A stretch of DNA of 32,667 bases from CAZESH01 sp964514665 (lineage in GTDB: Bacteria; Bacillota; Bacilli; Paenibacillales; KCTC-25726): contig CAZESH010000010.1 of NCBI GenBank assembly GCA_964514665.1, positions 1-32,667 on the forward strand, in the 5' to 3' direction. Below the pieces are notes generated by a model. It was not told the origin of the DNA and made no database searches. It saw nothing but the letters and a program-made list of their open reading frames with translations. A program made the position numbers and the translations under genes. Position 1 is the stretch's first letter. Each line of letters opens with the position of its first letter. Shown here one piece after another: positions 7,591 through 15,222 of this stretch.

Positions 7591-8955
7591 TTGGAAACGC
7601 CATCCGTCCGATTGGAAGCGGGACGAATGAAAGCGCAGCTCGCAAGATTTCTGTCCGATGATCAAATCCTTGTGGATGATCGTGCCGCGGACAGTCCGGA
7701 ATACAGCTTGCATGCGCCGGTTGCCGTATACCCCGAAAGTGAAGCGCAGATTCAGGAGATTATGCGCTGGGCCTGGGATCAGCGGGCGGCGGTCGTGCCG
7801 CAGGGAGGCGCGACCAAGGACGCTTGCGGAAACGTGCCTGCACGAGCGGATCTCATCTTGTCGCTGCAGCGTCATTCCGGCGTGATCCGGCATTCGGCGG
7901 AGGACTTGACCGTCAGCATGCTTGCCGGAACAACGCTGCGTCAGCTGCAGGCCAAGCTGGCCGAGGCGGGTCAATTTTTGCCGCTGGAGTCGCCTGGGGA
8001 TGACCGTGCGACTGTGGGCGGGCTCGTCGCCGCCAATGTTTCCGGATCGAGAAGGGCGTTGTACGGTTCAGCAAGAGACTACCTGATCGCCTCGCGTCTG
8101 GTTTATGCGGATGGAAAATTGATTCGCACCGGGGCGAAAGTAGTGAAGAATGTGGCCGGTTACGACATGAATAAATTGCTTGTCGGTTCCATGGGAACGC
8201 TGGGCGTGCTGAGCGAGCTGACGTTCAAAGTCCGTCCGCTTCCCCCTTTCTCCGCGGCTCTGGTCCTTACTGGAGGAACGGGTGAAAAATTGAGGTTGTT
8301 TCAACAGCGGATTCTGGAGTCCCAGTTGGAGCTGGCCGCATTCGATCTGCTCAGTCCCCGCTGGGCGGCCCGCCTGGGCTTGATATCGGAGACGCCGGTG
8401 TGGGTGCTGGCCTTCGAGGATGTGGAGTCGGCGGTGCAGGGTCAGCTTGATGCAGTAAAGCAGCACTGTACGGATGCGGGATTGAGCGTTCTTCAGGAAC
8501 TCGTCGGCAGCGAGCAGACGACAGCCTATTATCGCGGCATGCTCGAGCTGATCCCGGATTCTTCCATCCAACCGGAAGAAAGGCTTGTCGTCTCGCTCAA
8601 AATGATGTCGCTCTTCACCGATGTGCCGCAGATTCTTGAACAGGCGGAAGCCTATGCGGATCAGGCAAGCATTCCGCTGCTCTGCAGCGGCGGGGCGTTG
8701 ACGGGCATCAGCAGGGCAGTTGTCGATACGGAATGGGAACAGCTGGAGCAGGTGACAGCCTGGATCAAGCGCGTTCAACAGCTGCTCTCGGGACTTGACG
8801 GTCGAAGCGTCGTCGATTTTGCGCCAAAGCGCATCAAAGGCGCGATTTCGGTTTGGGGAGAAGGGGCATTCGAGCAGACGATCATGAAAGGCGTCAAACG
8901 GGCCGCCGATCCATATGACATCTTGAACCCGGGGCGTTTTGTAGGAGGGATTTAA
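7591..8955 (+). CDS. glcE: Glycolate oxidase FAD-binding subunit GlcE-like
   Basis: About 454 residues, the second FAD-type subunit of the glycolate oxidase complex. Glycolate oxidase passes electrons from glycolate to the respiratory chain at the membrane. The PCMH-type FAD-binding fold shows in VVPQGGATKDACG, LPLESPGDDRATVGGLVAANVSGSRR (split here: LPLESPGDD, then ATVGGLVAANVSG), and GAKVVKNVAGYDMNKLLVGSMGTLG. It lacks the H-x-GDGN motif found in GlcD, as expected for GlcE. TTG 7591 is preferred because AAAAGAGGGTG lies 6-7 bases upstream; the GTG at 7582 would sit inside that ribosome site. The stop TAA 8953-8955 abuts the glcF start. GlcE is somewhat longer here than the classical protein (about 350 residues). 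Confidence 0.85.
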   Translation: METPSVRLEAGRMKAQLARFLSDDQILVDDRAADSPEYSLHAPVAVYPESEAQIQEIMRWAWDQRAAVVPQGGATKDACGNVPARADLILSLQRHSGVIRHSAEDLTVSMLAGTTLRQLQAKLAEAGQFLPLESPGDDRATVGGLVAANVSGSRRALYGSARDYLIASRLVYADGKLIRTGAKVVKNVAGYDMNKLLVGSMGTLGVLSELTFKVRPLPPFSAALVLTGGTGEKLRLFQQRILESQLELAAFDLLSPRWAARLGLISETPVWVLAFEDVESAVQGQLDAVKQHCTDAGLSVLQELVGSEQTTAYYRGMLELIPDSSIQPEERLVVSLKMMSLFTDVPQILEQAEAYADQASIPLLCSGGALTGISRAVVDTEWEQLEQVTAWIKRVQQLLSGLDGRSVVDFAPKRIKGAISVWGEGAFEQTIMKGVKRAADPYDILNPGRFVGGI

Positions 8956-10329
8956 ATGTCTAAAGCGGCAACAGAAGTTAAGGCAGCATCAGAGACGTAT
9001 TCTTTCAGGTGGGAGGATCCTCCGGACTCGGATAAATTTTCCCAATGTGTTCACTGCGGCATGTGTTTGGAGGCGTGCCCGACTTATCAGGAAACCGCAC
9101 TCGAGCCGCATTCGCCGCGGGGACGCGTATATTTGATCAAGTCTGCGGCAGAAGGCAGAATTTCGCTGAACGAGCTGTTTCAACATCCGATTTCCACTTG
9201 CTTGGATTGCCGGGCCTGCGAGACGGCTTGCCCTTCCAATGTGCAGGTCGGTTCCCTGATCGAAGAGACGCGCGGGCAGCTGTACAAATCCGACCCTCCC
9301 AAAGGAACGGCGAGGCTGATGCACAAGCTTTTCCTGCACTGGCTGTTTCCTTATCCGAAGCGGATGCACCGGTTGGGGACGGCTCTGAGATGGTATCAAA
9401 AATCAGGCGTTCAAACGGCTTTCCGCAAATTGAAGCTGATGAAGGTGCTGCCGCCCCATCTGCAGGAGCTGGAACTCGCACTGCCGCGCATGTCTCGCAA
9501 ATCTGTCTGGAATGGGCGCGACCAGCTGCTGCCGGCGATCGGCAGCAGGCGGGCGCGCGTTGCGATGGTGACCGGCTGTGTCATGGACGTGATGTACAGC
9601 GAAATGAATGAGGCGACAGTTCGCGTCCTGCAGCGCAACGGCTGCGACGTATGGATCCCGCAAGCGCAGCAATGCTGTGGTGCCCTGCACTTGCATGCAG
9701 GTGACCGCGACAAGGCGAAAGCGCTGGCCAGACACAATCTGGACGCTTTTTTGTCGCAGGGAATCGATGCCGTCATCATCAATGCCGCGGGCTGCGGCTC
9801 GGCGCTCAAGGAATATGACGAGCTGCTGCACGGCGATCCCGCATATGCGGATAAATCGAAAGCGTTTACAAGCAAGGTCAAGGATATTTCCGAATTTTTG
9901 ATCGAACTGGGTTTGATTCCGCCGAAGTCCCCGCTGGATCTGAATGTGACTTATCACGATGCCTGCCATCTGGCTCATGCCCAAGGAATCCTCAGGCAGC
10001 CGCGTGAAATCCTGCAATCGATTCCGGGCCTGAAGCTCGTTGACTTGCCCGATTCCGACCGCTGCTGCGGCAGCGCGGGGATTTACAACCTGACCCACCC
10101 GGAAATGGCGGGAGCGCTCTTGGACCGCAAGATGGCCGACATTCCCGCCGGATGCGATGCGGTGGCGATGGGCAATCCGGGCTGCATCATGCAGTTCGGT
10201 GTCGGCGTGGTCAGGCATAATCGCCAGGAGCGCATCGTGCATACGGTCCAGCTGCTCGATTGGGCCTATGCGGAGGAAGACCGGCAAAACGCAGGGCAAC
10301 CGGCATCGGGGGGTGTTTCCAATGGATAA
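8956..10329 (+). CDS. glcF: Glycolate oxidase iron-sulfur subunit GlcF
   Basis: A 457-residue iron-sulfur subunit. Two [4Fe-4S] motifs lie in the first 100 residues (CVHCGMCLEACP and CLDCRACETACP). Two cysteine-rich CCG-type domains follow, with CCGALHLHAGD near residue 240 and CCGSAGIYN near residue 370. It relays electrons from the FAD subunits to the quinone pool. ATG 8956 follows the glcE stop without a gap and has GGAGGG in the end of glcE. The 3' end overlaps glcD by 8 bases. The gene order E-F-D differs from the D-E-F order of Escherichia, but all three are in one direction and evidently one transcription unit. Confidence 0.95.
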   Translation: MSKAATEVKAASETYSFRWEDPPDSDKFSQCVHCGMCLEACPTYQETALEPHSPRGRVYLIKSAAEGRISLNELFQHPISTCLDCRACETACPSNVQVGSLIEETRGQLYKSDPPKGTARLMHKLFLHWLFPYPKRMHRLGTALRWYQKSGVQTAFRKLKLMKVLPPHLQELELALPRMSRKSVWNGRDQLLPAIGSRRARVAMVTGCVMDVMYSEMNEATVRVLQRNGCDVWIPQAQQCCGALHLHAGDRDKAKALARHNLDAFLSQGIDAVIINAAGCGSALKEYDELLHGDPAYADKSKAFTSKVKDISEFLIELGLIPPKSPLDLNVTYHDACHLAHAQGILRQPREILQSIPGLKLVDLPDSDRCCGSAGIYNLTHPEMAGALLDRKMADIPAGCDAVAMGNPGCIMQFGVGVVRHNRQERIVHTVQLLDWAYAEEDRQNAGQPASGGVSNG

Positions 10330-11779
10330 AGCGCAGCGCGAGCATTTGGTTGAACGGATGTCGGAAATCGTCGGTCCGGAGGCGCTGCTTCATCGCGAAG
10401 AAGAACTGCTGGCTTACGACTGCGACGGCTATACGGTGCAAAAAGGCACGCCCGCCGCTGTTCTGTTTCCCCGCACTACCGAAGAAGTATCGCAGATCGT
10501 CAAGTATTTGCATGCCCGGCGCATCCCCTTTTTGCCTCGGGGTGCAGGAACAGGACTGAGCGGCGGGGCTACGGCGCTTAACGGCGAAGTGGTGATCAGT
10601 TTAGTGCGGATGAACAAGCTGCTGAGTGTAGACTACCCGAATCGCCGCGCCGTTGTGCAGCCCGGTTATGTTAATCTCAAGCTGTCCAATTCGATCGCCG
10701 CCAAAGGCTACTATTACGCACCCGATCCTTCCAGCCAAACCGCCTGTACGCTTGGCGGCAACGTAGGCGAAAACGCCGGGGGTGCGCACTGCCTGAAATA
10801 CGGCGTAACCACCAATCACGTGCTGGCGCTGCAAATGGTCATGCCCGACGGCGAAATCGTCAAACTCGGCGGTACGCCGGATGGGCCCGGCTATGACCTG
10901 CTGGGGCTGGTGATCGGCTCGGAAGGCACCTTGGGAATCGTCTCGGAAATTACCGTGCGCATCCTCAGAAAGCCGCAGGCAGTCAAAACCGTGCTGGCGC
11001 TGTTCGACCAAGTCGACGATGCAAGCCGGACCGTATCGGACATCATTTCCGCGGGAATGATTCCCGCAGCACTGGAAATGATGGACCGGGTGGCGATCGA
11101 AGCGGTCGAATCGGGCAATTATCCAGTCGGATATCCGCATGATCTCGGAGCCGTGCTGATTATTGAAATAGACGGGATCGAATCGGGCCTGCAGGAACGG
11201 ATCGAACAAATTCTGCAAATTTGCAGGGACCGCAGCGTGCGTGAAGTGCGCCAAGCTCAATCCGCCGAAGAAAGGGCGATATGGTGGGCCAACCGCAAAA
11301 CCGCCTTCGGCGCGGTGGGCACGATCTCCCCGGATTATCTCGTGCAGGACGGCGTGATTCCGCGCAGCACACTGCCGCTCGTGCTTGCCAAGGTCGGGGA
11401 GGTCGGTGAAAAATACAAGCTGCGGATCGCCAACGTCTTTCATGCGGGCGACGGCAATCTTCATCCGCTGATTCTTTTTGATTCGCGTATGGCAGGTGAG
11501 ACGGAACGAGCGGTGAAAGCCGGCTCGGAAATTCTCAAGGTTTGCGCCGATGTTGGCGGATCGATCACCGGCGAGCATGGCGTGGGAATCGAGAAGAAGG
11601 AGGACATGCGATTTATTTTCAACGATGACGAGATTCGTGCCCAAGTGGCCATCCGCGACGTATTCAATCCGCACCGGCTGTGCAATCCCGACAAGCTGTT
11701 TCCGAGTCCTGCCCGCTGCGTGGAGGTCAAGCACGCAGGTTCCCAAGTCGCGTCGGCAGAGCCTGCGCGCAGGCTCTGA
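10322..11779 (+). CDS. glcD: Glycolate oxidase FAD-linked catalytic subunit GlcD
   Basis: A 485-residue FAD-linked oxidase, the catalytic subunit that oxidises glycolate (and often D-lactate) to the 2-keto acid. Visible motifs are LPRGAGTGLSGGA (FAD pyrophosphate site), DPSSQTACTLGGNVGENAGG, LVIGSEGTLGI, and in the C-terminal half NVFHAGDGNLHP and GGSITGEHGVG, which carry the histidines of the substrate site. ATG 10322 is inside the last codons of glcF with GGGGGTG just before. An in-frame extension upstream to 10157 only runs across glcF and is not real. Length is typical (about 470-500). The last 18 bases plus the stop form a perfect 22-nt palindrome (11757-11778), and a terminator follows. 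Confidence 0.95.
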   Translation: MDKAQREHLVERMSEIVGPEALLHREEELLAYDCDGYTVQKGTPAAVLFPRTTEEVSQIVKYLHARRIPFLPRGAGTGLSGGATALNGEVVISLVRMNKLLSVDYPNRRAVVQPGYVNLKLSNSIAAKGYYYAPDPSSQTACTLGGNVGENAGGAHCLKYGVTTNHVLALQMVMPDGEIVKLGGTPDGPGYDLLGLVIGSEGTLGIVSEITVRILRKPQAVKTVLALFDQVDDASRTVSDIISAGMIPAALEMMDRVAIEAVESGNYPVGYPHDLGAVLIIEIDGIESGLQERIEQILQICRDRSVREVRQAQSAEERAIWWANRKTAFGAVGTISPDYLVQDGVIPRSTLPLVLAKVGEVGEKYKLRIANVFHAGDGNLHPLILFDSRMAGETERAVKAGSEILKVCADVGGSITGEHGVGIEKKEDMRFIFNDDEIRAQVAIRDVFNPHRLCNPDKLFPSPARCVEVKHAGSQVASAEPARRL

Positions 11780-11801
11780 TGAAATGTCGATCCAATGTTC
11801 T

Positions 11802-11833
11802 ACCGTCCGCTTTGCCGCTGTGGGCGGTTTTTT
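11802..11833 (+). terminator. Terminator of the glycolate operon
   Basis: ACCGTCCGC (11802-11810) pairs with GTGGGCGGT (11820-11828), partly through G-U pairs, with a 9-nt loop and a TTTTTT tail. It closes the FAH-aceB-glcEFD unit. Confidence 0.75.
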
Positions 11834-11896
11834 GCATCCCGGTTCGGGAGGCTATCTGCAGGCAATTGAAAATTGACAATCGCTGAGGAGGCGAAA

Positions 11897-14518
11897 ATGA
11901 TGGACAACAAAAGGATTGCGGTTGTATATGACCGGGAGGACAGCTATGTGGCTCATGACCCTTCGATTCAATGGGCGGTCGATCATTTGAGCGAACAGCT
12001 TGAATCCAAGGGCTTGTTGGCGAATGAATTCGAGGCGGACCTGCATGTTCTGATCTCCCCTGCGAATTCCCGTTTCACTCGGGAAATTCTGCAGGCCCAT
12101 TCGCTGGCTATGCCATCCTCGCCAGAAGCGTTCTGCATGGCAGCAACTTCCGGCGGCGGACGGAGCATCCTGCTGCTGACCGCTGCGGACGTGCGAGGTT
12201 TCCTTTATGCGATCCTGGAAATTGCCGACCGCGTGAAATACGTGCGCGATCCGTTCGCCGAGCTGGCAGCCATGCCGCCGGCCGAGGAGAAGCCGGCGGC
12301 TCGAACAAGAAGCGTCAATCGGCTTTTTGTCAGCGAGGTTGAGGATAAACCTTGGTTTTATGACCGCGAATTTTGGTTCGAATACTTGACGGAATTGGCC
12401 ACGAACCGATTCAACAGGCTGCAGCTGGCGTTGGGGATGGGGTACGATTACGGGCACGATCCCGGTGTCAAGGATAACTATTTTTGCTTTGCCTATCCGT
12501 TTCTGCTGTCGGTTCCCGGCTATGAAGTGAAGGCGAAAGGCCTGCCTGAAGGGGAAGCCGGGAAAAACCTGGATATGCTGCGCTTCATCAGCAGAGAAGC
12601 CAAGCTTCGCGGTATTCACTTCCAGCTGGGGCTTTGGACGCACGCTTATGATCCCAGTGAAAGCCCGAACGCCAACTACTGGATAGAAGGCATCCATCCC
12701 GGCAATCATGCCGCCTACTGCCGCGACGCCGTCGAACTGCTGGTCCGCTCCTGTCCGGACATTGGCGGCATTACGCTGCGTTCCCATTACGAATCGGGAA
12801 TTCCCGAGCCTGCGGATGATTTCTGGCGGGAAATTTTTACCGGAATAGCGCGTGCGGGCCGCAAGGTGGAAATCGATCTGCATGCCAAGGGACTTGATTT
12901 CCCGCTGCTGGAGGCGGCAGTGGCGACCAACCTGCCTGTCACCGTTTCCCCCAAGTATTGGGCGGAGCATATGGGGCTGCCTTATCATCAGGCGGCAATC
13001 CGCCAGACGGAAATGCCCGCTGCATCTGCCGAGAGGCCTGAACTGATGAAGGTTACGGCCACCACGCGGCGGTTTACCCGATACGGCTACGGAGATTTTC
13101 TGAGGGAAGACCGCAGGTACGACGTGATGTTCCGGCTTTGGCCGGGGACACAGCGCGTGCTGCTCTGGGGCGATCCCGAGATGGCCGCGGGTTACGGCCG
13201 CTTCGGCACTTTGAGCGGCAGTGCCGGAATCGAGCTGTGTGAGCCGCTGTCGTTCAAAGGCCGCAAGGGCTCGGGAAAGGCAGGCGGACGCGATCCCTAC
13301 AAGGATGCTGAACTGCGCTTGAAAGGGGAAGAGTGGAAGAAATATCTTTACAGCTATCGGCTGTGGGGAAGATTGCTGTACGATCCGGATGCCGGGAGGG
13401 AAAGCCGGGAGCGGTATTTGCGGCATGAATTCGGCGGCGCGGCAGAAGCCTGCGGGCAGGCGTTGGCCCATGCCAGCCGCATCCTTCCGCTCGTGACGAC
13501 CGCGCATTCGCCGTCTGCGGCCAACAATGTGTATTGGCCGGAAATGTATGCGAACATGCCGATCGTGGATCAATCGCAGCCCGGCATTTACGATTTCGAC
13601 TCGAGGCCTCCCCATACGTTTTCCGCGGTAAGTCCGCTCGATCCGGCGCTCTTTTACGCGGTCGATGAGTTTGTCCAGGACTTGTTGAACGAACGGAGAA
13701 GCGGCAAGGTATCCCCGCTCGAGGTATGCGACCGACTGCTTCGCTTGGCGAATGAGGCGGAGACCCATCTTGCCGAGGCAGCCACTTTGGCAGAGGATCG
13801 GGAATCGCCCTCTTTTCGCCGTTTGGCGGTGGATGTTTCCATGCAAATTGGACTTGGGCGTTTTTTTGCCAATAAGCTCCGTGCGGCTTTTCACCATGCG
13901 CTGTTTGAGCGGCTGGATGACCTGCGGCAGCTTGGCGAGGCCGTGACGCATTATCGCGCCGCCAAAAAGGCGTGGGAGCAGACTGCGGCGATTGCTGAAA
14001 AGGTTTATCGCGAGGATATCACGTTCGGTTACGTGCCTTACATGAGGGGGCATTGGAACGATCGGATTCAGGCGATCGCGGAGGATCTGACGGAAATGGA
14101 GCGGCTGTATGAAAACAAGCGATCGTCCGGCGGCGAGGGGGCGGCGACGGTTGCCGTTTCCGATCTTTTACAGGTCGACGATCCGCCTGCATACCGGCAC
14201 AGCGCGCCCGAAGGCTACAAGCAAGGGGAAGCGCTCATGCTGCGGCTGACCGTGGAGGCGGACAGTGCACTGCAGGTCCGCATTCATTATCGTCATCTGA
14301 ATCAGCTGGAGCCTTACCAGACGGAGGAATTAGCCAGGGAAGGGGGGCAGTGGCAGTATGCCGCAGTCATTCCGGCTTCTTATACCGATTCCCCGTATCC
14401 GCTGCTCTACTTTTTCGAAATCAAGCGCGGCGGGCAGGCTTGGTTTTTTCCCAGGCTGGAGGCGACGCTTTCCAACCAGCCGTATTACGTGATCAGACCT
14501 TCGGCAAGCTTCAATTGA
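11897..14518 (+). CDS. Large uncharacterised protein, glycoside-hydrolase-like
   Basis: An 873-residue soluble protein with no signal peptide, not assigned to a named family. The layout resembles GH67/GH20-type enzymes. An N-terminal alpha/beta region of about 110 residues has a GGRSILLLTAADVRGFLYAILEI-like pattern (the first and last parts of a helix-strand unit). From about residue 150 a TIM-barrel-like region follows, with FWFEYLTELATNRFNRLQLAL, HFQLGLWTHAYD, GGITLRSHYESG (H297, E299) and KVEIDLHAKGLDF (D327, H329). A helical domain and a beta-rich domain of about 90 residues end the chain. ATG 11897 has GAGGAGG 5 bases before it; ATG 11900 is equally possible. It follows the glycolate operon terminator and probably has its own transcription. 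The polar H/E/D/H set could be catalytic, but this is inference. Confidence 0.6.
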   Translation: MMDNKRIAVVYDREDSYVAHDPSIQWAVDHLSEQLESKGLLANEFEADLHVLISPANSRFTREILQAHSLAMPSSPEAFCMAATSGGGRSILLLTAADVRGFLYAILEIADRVKYVRDPFAELAAMPPAEEKPAARTRSVNRLFVSEVEDKPWFYDREFWFEYLTELATNRFNRLQLALGMGYDYGHDPGVKDNYFCFAYPFLLSVPGYEVKAKGLPEGEAGKNLDMLRFISREAKLRGIHFQLGLWTHAYDPSESPNANYWIEGIHPGNHAAYCRDAVELLVRSCPDIGGITLRSHYESGIPEPADDFWREIFTGIARAGRKVEIDLHAKGLDFPLLEAAVATNLPVTVSPKYWAEHMGLPYHQAAIRQTEMPAASAERPELMKVTATTRRFTRYGYGDFLREDRRYDVMFRLWPGTQRVLLWGDPEMAAGYGRFGTLSGSAGIELCEPLSFKGRKGSGKAGGRDPYKDAELRLKGEEWKKYLYSYRLWGRLLYDPDAGRESRERYLRHEFGGAAEACGQALAHASRILPLVTTAHSPSAANNVYWPEMYANMPIVDQSQPGIYDFDSRPPHTFSAVSPLDPALFYAVDEFVQDLLNERRSGKVSPLEVCDRLLRLANEAETHLAEAATLAEDRESPSFRRLAVDVSMQIGLGRFFANKLRAAFHHALFERLDDLRQLGEAVTHYRAAKKAWEQTAAIAEKVYREDITFGYVPYMRGHWNDRIQAIAEDLTEMERLYENKRSSGGEGAATVAVSDLLQVDDPPAYRHSAPEGYKQGEALMLRLTVEADSALQVRIHYRHLNQLEPYQTEELAREGGQWQYAAVIPASYTDSPYPLLYFFEIKRGGQAWFFPRLEATLSNQPYYVIRPSASFN

Positions 14519-14543
14519 CAAGCGAAAACAGAGCTAAAATTGC

Positions 14544-14597
14544 CCGGATCATGGAGACGGCTTCGCCCTGGATTGCGGGGACGATTTCATGATCCGG
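14544..14597 (+). repeat. 10-bp perfect inverted repeat with 34-nt loop
   Basis: CCGGATCATG (14544-14553) and CATGATCCGG (14588-14597), 26 bases past the stop of the preceding gene. The loop holds a GGC-TTCG-CC mini-hairpin. No U-run follows, so it is not a standard terminator. It might protect the 3' end of the mRNA. Confidence 0.5.
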
Positions 14598-14695
14598 CGC
14601 TTCTCCTTGATCTTACAATTTGCTTGCAGAACGCTGCACGAGTTGCCTGCGGCTGTTCCGCCTATTTACTTACCTGTGCCGGGCTCCCGTGTAAA

Positions 14696-14878
14696 TTCCT
14701 GCAATTCTGCAGGAAAATGAGGCATTTAGTTGGATGATCGGGGTATTCCTGCAAATCTGCAGGAAAATCAACCGATCCTCTGCCAAACGGCGACTTGTTG
14801 AATAAATACCTGCAGATTTGCAGGAATGGCCGAAGGAATCCACATTGCAGGCCGATTTACCTGCATTTTTTGCAGGTA
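14696..14878. repeat. Cluster of four CCTGCA/TGCAGG palindromes
   Basis: Four related palindromes, each about 20-21 nt, occur at 14696-14715, 14746-14765, 14807-14826 and 14858-14878. Cores are CCTGCA-N4/5-TGCAGG with TTC or TAC at the left and GAA or GTA at the right. The starts are 50, 61 and 51 bp apart. Sequences between the palindromes are unrelated. A degenerate fifth copy may start at 14671 (TACCTGTGCC). The rest of the 704-bp gap 14519-15222 contains no convincing gene. The minus-strand frame 14768-15043 covers two of the palindromes and is not accepted as a gene. The type resembles REP-like dispersed repeats. Confidence 0.7.
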
Positions 14879-15002
14879 TTGTCGCCACCTCTCTTTAGCA
14901 GTCGGCATACGGCGAAGGATAAAGTTAGGCACAGCTTTAGCCCCATTAAACTCTTTATTGGCGTTAAAACAACCTCTACACAGTGCCTTTCCTTTATGGG
15001 AG

Positions 15003-15022
15003 GCCTCGGGTAGAGGCTTTTT
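15003..15022 (+). terminator. Weak terminator upstream of recQ
   Basis: GCCTC (15003-15007), a 5-nt loop, GAGGC (15013-15017) and TTTTT. It is a short stem, and no complete gene directly upstream is known to need it. Confidence 0.45.
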
Positions 15023-15186
15023 CATATGTTTTGGAAGGTTCAAACGGATTAAGGTTGCTTTGGCCGTGGGATCAAATTTGCTTGGGCTGTCGGATCAAAA
15101 GATGCTTGGTTTTCGCCGAATCAAGTGCGATCGCCGGATTTTCACGCTGAGGGCATATATTTTCGCTGCCGCCTCTCTTTTTTCGT

Positions 15187-15192
15187 TATAAT
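15187..15192 (+). promoter_or_regulatory. -10 element of a probable recQ promoter
   Basis: A perfect TATAAT at 15187-15192, 30 bases before the recQ start and upstream of its ribosome site. No good -35 is present at 16-18 bp. Confidence 0.4.
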
Positions 15193-15222
15193 AGAGTACA
15201 AGAATAACAGGAGGGGAACCGC

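Noticed and set aside
10601..11746. A 381-codon open frame on the minus strand
   Set aside because: It is opposite glcD and has no family features.
11852..14053. A 733-codon open frame on the minus strand
   Set aside because: It lies wholly opposite the 873-residue gene, lacks a ribosome site, and has a His/Arg/Gln-rich composition typical of antisense shadows.
14544..14597. Rho-independent terminator
   Set aside because: No U-run follows the stem, so it was kept only as an inverted repeat.
14696..14878. CRISPR array
   Set aside because: The repeats are short palindromes of 20-21 nt with irregular 30-40 bp gaps, and no cas gene is present.
14768..15043. A 91-codon minus-strand frame covering two palindromes, with a CRGC motif
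   Set aside because: No recognisable domain and no convincing ribosome site, and it overlaps a repeat that would distort codon content.
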